From: Desulfobacterales bacterium
GTDB lineage: Bacteria > Desulfobacterota > Desulfobacteria > Desulfobacterales > SURF-7
NCBI GenBank assembly: GCA_018693105.1
Contig: JABHLN010000031.1
Location: forward strand, 1 to 36,232
Direction: 5' to 3'
Length of the DNA stretch: 36,232 bases
In this document: piece after piece, positions 16,682 to 24,734 of the stretch
Numbering within the stretch: position 1 is the stretch's first letter
Layout of the letters: each line of letters opens with the position of its first letter
The notes under the pieces: generated by a model
Seen by the model: the letters and a program-made list of their open reading frames with translations, nothing else
Databases searched by the model: none
What the model was told of the DNA's origin: nothing
Made by a program: the position numbers and the translations under genes

Positions 16682-18770
16682 TGAAAAAGTTATATTTCTT
16701 GTTGTTGCTACAGGGGTTTCTTCCGTAGTAACTCAGTTGTTGACAATTCGAGAGTTTCTGGCCCAGTTTTCCGGTAATGAATTTGTAATCGCCATTATAC
16801 TGTTCAACTGGCTTATATTAGGTGGAGCCGGCACGATGCTGGCCAATTTATATATACGGTTTTTTGACATTTCAATTTCTTCTCTTAGCAGGTTTTCTCT
16901 TATATTGAGTTCATTACCTGTTCTTCAGATCCTTTGTATTCGTCTATTTCGGGATACTTTTTTTGTTTATGGCAGTTCATTAGGATTTTATCCCATTCTT
17001 GCATATACTTTCTTCACAATTGCGCCTTATACACTTCTTGTAGGATTTGTTCTTCCTTATTCATTGTATGTTCTAAGAAAAATGAATCCCACATTTTCAG
17101 GTTCATATATATATATTACTGACAACCTTGGAGATGTGTCTGGTGGGGCTCTGTTCTCATTTGTTCTTATATATTTTGCAACACCCATGCAAGCCTTGTT
17201 TCTTTCAGGGGTTCCTCTGCTGACAGCTGCATTTATCATATTACCAGCTACTTCCAGGTATCGTCCGGGTGTGCTTTCCGGAACTGCAGTTGCATTTAGT
17301 ATTCTTATAATAGGTATGCTTTTAGAACCGTCATCTCTGTCTTCTCACAAGGGAAAGCCGGTTTACTATAGTGAATCCAGGTACGGCCGAATAGAAGTTC
17401 ATCAAGATCAGGAGCAATATACACTTTTTAAAGATGGCGTGCCTGTTACCAGCAGCGAGAATTTGAATATGGCTGAAGAGGCAGTTCATTATCCTCTGTC
17501 CCAGATTGAAAGGGTTAAGCAGGTTCTGATGATTTCTTCTGGTAGCGGTATGTTAAAGGAACTCCAAAAATATAATCCTGTTATTGTGGATTATGTGGAA
17601 ATTGATCCTAAGATTACGAATGTTATGCTTCGCTTTGGAATGATAAATAAAATACCCGGCTTAAACGTACTTCATAATGACGGTAGGCGGTTTTTGTCGG
17701 GAACTGAAAGAATATATGATGCAATTATCATAAACCTTCCGGAGCCGGATACTTTTCAGATTAACAGGTTTTACACAGACCAGTTTTTCTCTGTCGTAAA
17801 AAAACGTCTGGCCCCAAATGGAATACTCAGCTTTTCATTTGAAGGTTTCGAAAATTATCTTGCCGAATCGCAGCGTCAGAAGATATCTTCCATTTTTAAT
17901 ACCGTATCAAATCATTTCAGTCAGGTTCTAATACTTCCCGGCCAGAGAATTTTTTTTCTTTGTGCTGATTTCACAATCAAGACCGATATTCCAAAAATTC
18001 TTAGCGGTAAAGGAGTTGATACTGATTATATATCAAAATATTTTTATGGTAACCTGTCTCACTCCAGAATTGATCATCTAAATAATCAGGTGGATAGAAC
18101 GACTCCTGATAATCTGGATCTATCTCCTATGTTGATAAGGTTGATGTTCTCACAGTGGTTTGCAAAATATTCAACCTCTCCTTTTTGGTTCGTAGTGGCT
18201 GTTATGATATTTCTGTTGTTATATTTAATACGAATTTCAAAAGAAGAGTATGTACTCTTTTCAACCGGCTTTATAACAATGGGAAGTGAGATCCTTGTTA
18301 TTTTCGCTTTTCAGATTTTTTTTGGTTATATTTATCTGCAGATAGGTATTATTGTTACTGTCTTTTTAAGTGGTCTTCTTCCGGGTGCGTGGATGGGCGA
18401 AAGGTTGAAAAATCAAGATTCTATGGGAAATGCACTAGCATATACGGATTGTATACAAATAGTGCTGATTGCTGTTTTCATAGTGGCAATTCAATATGTC
18501 GGTGATCGTTTGCCGGTTGCTTTTTTTCTTATCTTCGGATTTTTAATATCTATGGTGTGCGGATTTCAGTTTCCAGCTGCTTTAAAGCTTCAGGGTGGTG
18601 ATAATCGTGCCGCTACTTTTTCCTTTTCAGCAGATCTTATCGGAGCAGCATGTGGTGTGCTTATAACTAGTATAATTTTAATCCCATACCAGGGAATAAT
18701 GTGGGCAACTATATTTCTGCTGTGTCTTAAAATTTCAAGCCTTATAGTAATTGTAGCCAGAAAGACTTGA
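16668..18770 (+). CDS. Membrane-embedded spermidine-synthase-like protein
   Basis: Protein of 700 aa with about seven hydrophobic segments before residue 225, a soluble Rossmann domain (about 230-440) and six or so more at 505-700. The middle domain has the layout of polyamine synthases: VLMISSGSGMLKEL (287-299) at the nucleotide loop, VEIDP (310-314), HNDGRRFL (336-343) and RFYTDQFF (367-374). The catalytic-aspartate block, usually VDSSDP, reads INLPEP with N356, so aminopropyl transfer is doubtful. It may bind S-adenosylmethionine or a derivative at the membrane. The start is TTG, overlapping amrA by 14 bp; the next Met is 56 residues on, inside the membrane part. Its place inside the Amme-Memo-radical-SAM run suggests joint function. 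Confidence 0.82.
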   Translation: MKKNNEKVIFLVVATGVSSVVTQLLTIREFLAQFSGNEFVIAIILFNWLILGGAGTMLANLYIRFFDISISSLSRFSLILSSLPVLQILCIRLFRDTFFVYGSSLGFYPILAYTFFTIAPYTLLVGFVLPYSLYVLRKMNPTFSGSYIYITDNLGDVSGGALFSFVLIYFATPMQALFLSGVPLLTAAFIILPATSRYRPGVLSGTAVAFSILIIGMLLEPSSLSSHKGKPVYYSESRYGRIEVHQDQEQYTLFKDGVPVTSSENLNMAEEAVHYPLSQIERVKQVLMISSGSGMLKELQKYNPVIVDYVEIDPKITNVMLRFGMINKIPGLNVLHNDGRRFLSGTERIYDAIIINLPEPDTFQINRFYTDQFFSVVKKRLAPNGILSFSFEGFENYLAESQRQKISSIFNTVSNHFSQVLILPGQRIFFLCADFTIKTDIPKILSGKGVDTDYISKYFYGNLSHSRIDHLNNQVDRTTPDNLDLSPMLIRLMFSQWFAKYSTSPFWFVVAVMIFLLLYLIRISKEEYVLFSTGFITMGSEILVIFAFQIFFGYIYLQIGIIVTVFLSGLLPGAWMGERLKNQDSMGNALAYTDCIQIVLIAVFIVAIQYVGDRLPVAFFLIFGFLISMVCGFQFPAALKLQGGDNRAATFSFSADLIGAACGVLITSIILIPYQGIMWATIFLLCLKISSLIVIVARKT

Positions 18771-18867
18771 AAATATTTATATAAAAGGTAAACCAACTTA
18801 AAGATATTATAATTATTATGTAATTTTGTTTTTTCAGGATCCATAAAGAGAAAGGGAATTCAGTAGT

Positions 18868-20049
18868 ATGGGAAAAGTTTCCAGACGCCAGTTCATATAC
18901 TCAGGAGCAGCATTAATTTCATCTATAGCGCCCTTTAATATTGCCGGGGCATTCTTGAATAAAAAAGCGGAAGATTCCGGAGTAGACGATATTCGAGGTA
19001 CTATTTTTAAAGGGGATGCTCCTGGTAAATTGTGGAAATGGTCTCATGAGGGATATATATACAAAAAACTGGATAAAAAAAAGGTTGTATGCGGAATTTG
19101 CCCTAACATGTGTGTAATGTCACCAGGTGACAGAAGTGTATGCCGATCCAGAGTTAATATTGACGGAACACTATACAGTCTTGCATATGGTAATCCATGT
19201 GCTGTTCATGTTGATCCAATAGAGAAAAAACCTTTGTACCATTTTAAGCCACGTTCAAAGGTTTTTTCAATTGCTACCACCGGCTGTAATTTAAGATGCC
19301 TTAATTGTCAGAACTGGCAGATCTCTCAGGCTAAGCCCCATGAAGTGCGCTTTCAAGAACTTTTCCCATCAGAAGTTATTAAAAAGACCGAGAACTATCT
19401 TGCCGAATCAATTGCATATACTTATTCAGAAGCAACTACTTATTATGAGTACATGATTGATACCGCCCGAATTGCAAGGGAGAAGGGCATATACAATCTA
19501 TGGATTTCTAACGGCTATATTAACCGAAAGCCTCTTCTTGAGCTGAGCAGTTTCCTCGACGGAGCCAATGTAAATTTAAAATCATTCAGTGAAGCAATTT
19601 ACAGAAAACTTAACGGGGGAAGTTTGGAACCGGTTTTAAAAACATTTAAAATTCTTCATGATCAGGGAATTCACTTTGAGATGACGAATCTTGTCGTTCC
19701 CGGATATGTTGACAATGAAGATATGCTAAAGCGAATGTGTGATTGGATTCTGGAAAACCTTGGCCCTGATTACCCACTTCATTTTTCACGTTTTACTCCG
19801 AGATATAAGTTAAACCGCCTCCCCCCCACTCCGTTATCTACTCTTGTGCGTTTTCGCCGTATTGCCATGGCAGAAGGGATTAACTATGTTTATCTTGGAA
19901 ACGTACCAATTCACGAAGGAAATAACACATATTGCCATAATTGCAGAGAGCTTCTTATCGAAAGACAGGGGTATAATATTCCTGTTAATAATATTAAAAA
20001 TGGAAAGTGCAGTTTCTGCAGGACTATTATACCGGGTGTGTGGAATTGA
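18868..20049 (+). CDS. amrS: AmmeMemoRadiSam system radical SAM enzyme with Tat signal
   Basis: Radical SAM protein of 393 aa. The [4Fe-4S] motif CNLRCLNC supplies C140, C144 and C147. A second cysteine set lies before it (CGICPNMC, then C92) and two CxxC pairs lie at the C-terminus (C356/C359 and C381/C384), a probable metal site. The PFL-activase-like order (YSEATTYYEYMIDTA, NLKSFSEAIYRKL, TNLVVPGY) matches the AmrS family. Residues 5-10 (SRRQFI) followed by GAALISSIAPFNIAGA form a convincing twin-arginine signal with an AxA-type cleavage region. That would export a folded iron-sulfur enzyme, which is rare for this superfamily. The ATG has AAAGGGA about 11 bp upstream. Substrate unknown. 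Confidence 0.86.
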   Translation: MGKVSRRQFIYSGAALISSIAPFNIAGAFLNKKAEDSGVDDIRGTIFKGDAPGKLWKWSHEGYIYKKLDKKKVVCGICPNMCVMSPGDRSVCRSRVNIDGTLYSLAYGNPCAVHVDPIEKKPLYHFKPRSKVFSIATTGCNLRCLNCQNWQISQAKPHEVRFQELFPSEVIKKTENYLAESIAYTYSEATTYYEYMIDTARIAREKGIYNLWISNGYINRKPLLELSSFLDGANVNLKSFSEAIYRKLNGGSLEPVLKTFKILHDQGIHFEMTNLVVPGYVDNEDMLKRMCDWILENLGPDYPLHFSRFTPRYKLNRLPPTPLSTLVRFRRIAMAEGINYVYLGNVPIHEGNNTYCHNCRELLIERQGYNIPVNNIKNGKCSFCRTIIPGVWN

Positions 20050-20647
20050 TAAATATTAAAGAAAATTTATTAACTCTGGATGCTTAGTAATATCAAATCA
20101 AAAAGCCGGATGAGTTCTAATATAGTGTTGTATAATTTTTTTCAGTCCCAGCATAATGTTATAAAAAATATCGGGTGTTCTGATGAAAAACACTCTGAAA
20201 GCATAAAAAAAAATAAATTTAGTATTTTTTGCTTTTCAAATGAAAAAAAATAGTATAATGAAAATCAAAAATCAGTATTTATCAGAGATCTTATTTATAT
20301 AATTAAAACATGTATTTTAATTAATATCCTCATTTTAGATTTAATATATAGTATCACTTTATAATTAAATGAATTATTGTGGGATTAAATAATATCAGAA
20401 AAAATTACCATTTTATTTGCTTAGAATCCGGTTCGGGGTCTGCCTTATATATTTAATATAATACGGTAGTTCTTTACCGGTTTTTTTATGTCCGAAATAT
20501 AGGATATCAGGGGCATATATCGGGAAGGTATTAATATCAGGATATTTCAAGCGGCCTTTTCGTTCTTAGAGATGTGCTCCCTTTTGCAATAGTGACACTT
20601 AGGGCTTGGTATATTAACAAAAGCTAGGTAAAAAGGAGGTCAGGTTT
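20050..20647. other. Spacer upstream of the cold-shock gene
   Basis: AT-rich spacer after amrS. It carries a terminator-like hairpin (20464-20487) and, from about 20510, a probable untranslated leader for the cold-shock gene ending in a strong AAGGAGGT at 20633-20640. Cold-shock genes often have long leaders that fold with temperature; whether this one does cannot be seen by eye. No coding sequence was recognised. Confidence 0.45.
20464..20487 (+). terminator. Possible short-stem terminator or attenuator
   Basis: CGGTA at 20464-20468 can pair with TACCG at 20475-20479, followed by seven T from 20481. The stem is short. It lies over 400 bp past amrS and about 160 bp before the cold-shock gene, so it could end the amr transcript or attenuate the next one. 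Confidence 0.4.
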
Positions 20648-20848
20648 ATGGCAAACGGGATAGTAAAATGGTTTAGTAATAAGAAAGGTTTTGGTTTTAT
20701 TGAGCAGGAAGAAGGAGCTGATGTATTTGTTCATTTTTCAGGTATTACTATGGACGGATACAAAACGCTTGCAGAGGGAGACAGTGTAAGTTTTGATATT
20801 GAAGATAGCGATAGGGGGCCTGCGGCCAAAAATGTAATGAAGACTTAA
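20648..20848 (+). CDS. CspA-family cold-shock protein
   Basis: Single cold-shock domain of 66 aa, the usual size. The RNA-binding motifs are intact: KGFGFIE (RNP1) and VFVHFSGI (RNP2), with the start [11 protein letters not shown] conserved. It binds single-stranded RNA or DNA and melts RNA structure. The ribosome site AAGGAGGT is nearly ideal at 8 bp, and a strong terminator follows the gene, so it is a single-gene unit. Regulation through the leader is likely by analogy only. Family assignment is secure; whether it is cold-induced is not visible. Confidence 0.95.
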   Translation: MANGIVKWFSNKKGFGFIEQEEGADVFVHFSGITMDGYKTLAEGDSVSFDIEDSDRGPAAKNVMKT

Positions 20849-20873
20849 AGCTGTTATATTTGAAGAAAACAGG

Positions 20874-20907
20874 GCAGAGTCATATTATATGGCTCTGCTT
20901 TTTTTCT
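20874..20907 (+). terminator. Rho-independent terminator of the cold-shock gene
   Basis: GCAGAGTCAT (20874-20883) pairs with ATGGCTCTGC (20889-20898) across a 5-base loop, with one G-U pair. Seven T follow directly. It starts 25 bp after the stop codon. Confidence 0.88.
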
Positions 20908-21321
20908 CGTTTTCTTAAGTTAAGCATAGATGTTAAAAGTACCTGATGACAATAAACATATCCTGATTCCCGTTATATCAGGCCAGTTGCGCGTATTGTT
21001 TCTTCCCCGGCATTGATAATTTAAATTTTATTACAAAATGGATTTTCGTTTGTAGTTTAGAAGAAATGCAGGTAAAAAATATTGATTATTATACCAAAAT
21101 TACATATGTATTATCAAAATTTTCGTCCAAAATAGATTAGAAGCTATATAAGTAAAATCTAAAGGCCCCTTGAGGCGATACAAAAATGATGGCACAATAA
21201 TAGTATGCTCTGCTATCTCTATCCTTTATGCCTTATGTGAATTTTATCTTTTTAAGAGATAGCGTTTAACAAGTGATGAAAAATTTGTCATTAAAAGTTA
21301 ACATAATAACAGGATGCCAAT
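20908..21321. other. Spacer upstream of the thymidylate-synthase-like gene
   Basis: No coding sequence. A perfect 9-base inverted repeat (GCTATCTCT at 21212-21220, AGAGATAGC at 21255-21263) with a 34-base spacer lies about 60 bp before the next start codon. It could be an operator or a leader hairpin. The rest is unremarkable AT-rich sequence. Confidence 0.45.
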
Positions 21322-22113
21322 ATGAATATTCATAGAATTGAAGCCCGTGACTTACCCGATCTTTGGTTTCAGGCTGTAAACGATATCTTGGATCAAGGTC
21401 GTAGGTTCCTTATTGACCGGGGTTCATATGCTGGACAGACACGGCTTGAATATGATTTTTTTACAGGAAGTGTAAAATATCCCGGTACTTTGCCCCTTTT
21501 ACCTGATATCCCGCCATCTCTTGGGATACCTAACCCTGTTGAAAATGATTATATTTATGGTGGAGATGGGTATGAACGATCATATATCGAGTATCTCATG
21601 ACGCCACATAAAGAGGAAGGTGAATCATACACTTATGGTGAAAGGCTCACAAGAACTCCTATTACCGGTGATAAGTTTGCCTGGTGGGAACAGGGCAATG
21701 CGGAAATAATAGATAAAAGAGAGGTTGACGGTCAGGTAGTTTCAGAAGAAGACGGCATACTTTACCTTAATCAGATTGAATGGATAATTCAGACATATAA
21801 AAAATACGGTAATCGAAATAATCAAATGGTTCTACAGGTTGCTCACCCCTCTGATATTGCTTTGGTTGACCCGCCTTGCCTTCGTTCAATAGATACACGA
21901 ATACAGGATGACAAGCTGGTTTTTTTTGTATATTTCCGGTCCTGGGACTTATGGGGTGGGCTGCCTGCAAATCTTGCCGGGATTCAGAATCTGAAAGAGT
22001 ATATGGCTGAAGAAATAGGCGTTGCTGATGGTGAAATGATAGTTGAAAGTAAAGGCCTTCATTTATATGGTTATGCCGAGGAGCTTGCAAAATTAAGGTG
22101 CCTGAAACAGTAA
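21322..22113 (+). CDS. Thymidylate synthase/dCMP hydroxymethylase-fold protein
   Basis: Protein of 263 aa. The second half carries the thymidylate synthase fold: AHPSDIALVDPPCLRSID with the nucleophile at C186, then VYFRSWDLWGGLPANLAGIQ, where N217 is the base-selecting Asn (Asp in the dCMP enzymes), and GLHLYGYAEE near the end, matching the His-x-Tyr that binds the sugar. The order and spacing resemble archaeal-type ThyA more than E. coli ThyA, and the N-terminal half is divergent. Thymidylate synthesis from dUMP is likely but not certain; modified-base synthesis is another possibility. The ATG has AGGA 8 bp upstream. No folate gene adjoins it. Confidence 0.68.
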   Translation: MNIHRIEARDLPDLWFQAVNDILDQGRRFLIDRGSYAGQTRLEYDFFTGSVKYPGTLPLLPDIPPSLGIPNPVENDYIYGGDGYERSYIEYLMTPHKEEGESYTYGERLTRTPITGDKFAWWEQGNAEIIDKREVDGQVVSEEDGILYLNQIEWIIQTYKKYGNRNNQMVLQVAHPSDIALVDPPCLRSIDTRIQDDKLVFFVYFRSWDLWGGLPANLAGIQNLKEYMAEEIGVADGEMIVESKGLHLYGYAEELAKLRCLKQ

Positions 22114-22152
22114 TCTGTATAATCTGCTACCTGCCTGAATTTCTGATAGGCT

Positions 22153-22180
22153 AATGCAGTAAATAATACTGCTGCATTTT
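22153..22180 (+). terminator. Probable terminator after the thymidylate-synthase-like gene
   Basis: AATGCAG (22153-22159) pairs with CTGCATT (22172-22178), and TTTT covers 22177-22180. An alternative inner stem GCAGTA/TACTGC overlaps it. It starts 40 bp after the stop codon. The T run is short, so efficiency is uncertain. Confidence 0.5.
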
Positions 22181-22305
22181 CTATATAAAATATTAATGAT
22201 AAAATTACAGGAACCAGATATTTTGGGTTATCATTGTATCGGGCCGGCTTTTATTTGCTTTTGTTATGCATATGCAAATTCTATAGTTACATAGCTATAT
22301 GAAAA

Positions 22306-22445
22306 AACCTATCCCAAAAAGTAATATGTTGCCCGATGGCTTTGCTATCTGTCGATTCAAAATGATAACATACTAAATGTATGCTGTGCTTTTTTGCAGT
22401 TAGATGCCTTTCCCTAATATTCAATATGCATTTTTGAGATGAGTT
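22306..22445. repeat. Second MITE-like inverted-repeat element
   Basis: The left end aacctatcccaaaaagtaat and the reverse complement of the right end (aactcatctcaaaaatgcat) are imperfect inverted repeats. The centre acatactaaatgtatgc (22368-22384) matches the centre of the 8015-8141 element at 15 of 17 bases. There is no clear target duplication and no coding frame. The two elements may be related non-autonomous elements. Confidence 0.45.
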
Positions 22446-22811
22446 CTATTGTTAATGTAATATCGGGATGATGAGACATTTGAAAAAATATTCAATTACT
22501 GGTACTATGAGTTTCTGAAAGAAACAGAATATCCGGTTATGTATCTCAGCTTGAAACTGTATTTACTATATGTTCAATTTGATCGAATATAACCAGCCTA
22601 TATATGAGGGCCATACAGGATTCTTGTTTTTTTAAACCCGAGATAATATTTATTTCAATGGAACCGATCATAAAAAACTCATATTCTGCCTGCAGGCACC
22701 TTTTTTAATGGCAGATACCTTCTCTTCGAGACTAATTTGTATGTTTAATATCGGTTCAAATTAAATAGACCTTATTTACTAAAATTTTATAAAGATGGAG
22801 GTTCCCGTATA

Positions 22812-23327
22812 ATGGCGGCAAAAAAAGGATCTGCTAAGAGAAGAAAATGGAAGCGCTATGAATCCAGATGGGTCATGACCGTTGTTTTCGAAAAATCTAG
22901 TTTATTAAATTTTGGGAAAACGAGTTTTATTAAACTTGGACCGGTTGTTGATATAAGTATGAACGGACTTGCGGTTCAATATATCGGAGATAAAAAAAGA
23001 AATGATAAAACGTCTGTGCTGTCTGTTTTAGGGCCTGATGAGGAAATTCTTCTTGATTCAATTCCATATACAATTGTTTCCGAGGATCACTCAGTTGAAT
23101 TACCAGATTTAAAAAAAATATGGAATCGTACTGTTCAGTTTGGAAACCTTACTCCTGTGCATAAATTTCAGTTGAAACAATTAATAGAAAAATTTACAAA
23201 AGAGTTAAATGTTGAACGCAGAGCTGGAGCTGATAGACGGCAGTTCGATGACCCTCAATATGATGAAGATAGCGAATGGGTAATTAAGAAGAGCAGAAGG
23301 AAGAAAAATCGAAGAAGAAAATTGTGA
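22812..23327 (+). CDS. PilZ-domain c-di-GMP-binding protein
   Basis: Small soluble protein of 171 aa. Both c-di-GMP contacts are present: RYESR near residue 16 (RxxxR) and DISMNGL near 56 (the D/NxSxxG motif), about 40 residues apart. A basic N-terminus (KKGSAKRRKWKR) and a basic C-terminal tail with the ERRAGADRRQ block surround the domain; that block recurs in Desulfobacterota PilZ proteins as I recall. It is likely a receptor that passes c-di-GMP levels to an unknown partner. The HD-GYP enzyme in this window could lower its ligand, but no direct link is visible. Ribosome site GGAGG at 22797-22801. Confidence 0.78.
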   Translation: MAAKKGSAKRRKWKRYESRWVMTVVFEKSSLLNFGKTSFIKLGPVVDISMNGLAVQYIGDKKRNDKTSVLSVLGPDEEILLDSIPYTIVSEDHSVELPDLKKIWNRTVQFGNLTPVHKFQLKQLIEKFTKELNVERRAGADRRQFDDPQYDEDSEWVIKKSRRKKNRRRKL

Positions 23328-23492
23328 GGTATTATATAATATTCCTATATGGAAATTATAAATCCTATACAAATTTTATGAATTATAAGTTGGGAGTTTC
23401 GTTTTTTATTTAGGCATCGATAATAATTTTTACCGATTCATCTAATTTCAATCTGACTTAAAAATTAAAATAAGTGTTTTTCAAAGTTCCCT

Positions 23493-24734
23493 TTACACAA
23501 GAATACCAACTATTGCCCCGGTCATACAGGTTGCAATTGTTCCGGCAATAATTGATTTTAGGCCAAGAGAAACAATCTCATCTCTTCTTTCCGGAGCCAT
23601 TGTTCCCATACCGCCTATCATTATTCCCAGGCTCCCCGGGTTTGCGAAACCGCATAGTGCGTAAGTCATGATTATCAAACTTTTAGAGCTTAATGTTCCC
23701 TCCGCAAGCCTGCTCATATTGAGATAGGCTATCAGTTCATTAAGTACTGTTTTTGTCCCCATAAGTTCACCTGCAATAGGAGCTTCATGCCACGGTATAC
23801 CCATAAGCCATACAACCGGTGCCATTATGCCCCCAAGTGCTCTTTGCAGTGTTACCGGCTGGCTTCTGAAATCAGGGAAAATGCCCAGAATAATGTTTAT
23901 CAGGTGTATCAGAGCAACAAGAACGATAAGCATGCCAATAATATTTATTAGAAGCTGTATGCCCTGAATAGTTCCCTTTGTCACAGCATCCATGGAATTT
24001 AGGGCTTCGTCAGATGTGATAAGCTCCCCTGATGTGAGTTCTTCGGTCTCAGGTATCATTACTTTTGCAATAGTAATTGCTGCAGGGACACTGATAATAG
24101 ATGCCGTTAAAATATGTCCCATAATATCAGGGATTACATTCATAAGCATACTTGCATAAAGAACCATAACTGTACCGGCTATTGTAGCCATACCACAGGT
24201 CATAAGGGTGAAGATTTCACTTCTTGTCATATACTTTAAATATGGACGAATAAGTAGAGGTGATTCTACCATACCAATAAATATGTTTGCAGAGACCCCC
24301 AGACCTTCTGCTCCTCCTATCCCCATCGTTTTACAAAGTGCCCAGGAGAAGCACCTGACAATTAATGGGAGGATTTTCCAGTAGAACAGAAGTGCTGAAA
24401 GTGCACTCATAACAAGAACAAGGGGAAGAGCCCTGAATGCAAGAAGAAATGTATGCGCTGGCCCGGTTACATCAAAGGGGAATTCTCCTCCTCCAAGGTA
24501 ACCAAATACAAAGGATGTGCCAGCACTTGTAGATTCTTCTATTGAAAGTATAACCCTATTAAGTTTAAGAAAAATAACCCTGAACATTGTTACTTTTATT
24601 AGTATGGCTCCAACTGCAAACTGGATCAATACACCTGTTACTATTGTTTTGAGATGGACCGCGTTCTTGTTTTCACTTATTGCCCATGCAGCGGCAATGA
24701 AAACAAACAATCCTGCAATGCCTTGAAGAAACAT
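23493..24734 (-). CDS. Concentrative nucleoside transporter (CNT/NupC family)
   Basis: Inner-membrane symporter of 413 aa with the CNT layout: gate domain LGVSANIFIGMVESPLLIRP, the helical hairpin PWHEAPIAGELMGTKTVLNE, and CGFANPGSLGIMIGG near the end. Ribose-contact residues of Vibrio CNT (Glu of GIPWHEA, Asn and Ser of FANPGS) are conserved. The base-contact motif, normally GQTE, reads GMVE: Gln and Thr are replaced by Met and Val, so base preference may be altered or relaxed. The ATG has AAAGG about 9 bp upstream. It stands alone, transcribed away from the cyclophilin gene. Family is secure; substrate is only inferred. Confidence 0.88.
   Translation of the reverse strand: MFLQGIAGLFVFIAAAWAISENKNAVHLKTIVTGVLIQFAVGAILIKVTMFRVIFLKLNRVILSIEESTSAGTSFVFGYLGGGEFPFDVTGPAHTFLLAFRALPLVLVMSALSALLFYWKILPLIVRCFSWALCKTMGIGGAEGLGVSANIFIGMVESPLLIRPYLKYMTRSEIFTLMTCGMATIAGTVMVLYASMLMNVIPDIMGHILTASIISVPAAITIAKVMIPETEELTSGELITSDEALNSMDAVTKGTIQGIQLLINIIGMLIVLVALIHLINIILGIFPDFRSQPVTLQRALGGIMAPVVWLMGIPWHEAPIAGELMGTKTVLNELIAYLNMSRLAEGTLSSKSLIIMTYALCGFANPGSLGIMIGGMGTMAPERRDEIVSLGLKSIIAGTIATCMTGAIVGILV

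Larger units (their letters stand above)
22114..22811. other. Spacer with a repeat element and frame remnant
   Basis: This 698-bp spacer holds a probable terminator at 22153-22180 and an inverted-repeat element at 22306-22445. It also holds a 43-codon frame without a start codon (22461-22590, reading FEKIFNYWYYEFLKETEYPV) that looks protein-like but matches nothing I know. The last bases carry the GGAGG of the PilZ gene. Confidence 0.45.

Noticed and set aside
20424-20445. Sequence ggttcggggtc resembling a tRNA T-loop
   Set aside because: No matching acceptor, D or anticodon arms around it.
21183-21215. TGGCAC resembling a sigma-54 -24 element
   Set aside because: The GG-to-GC spacing does not match the required 10 bases.
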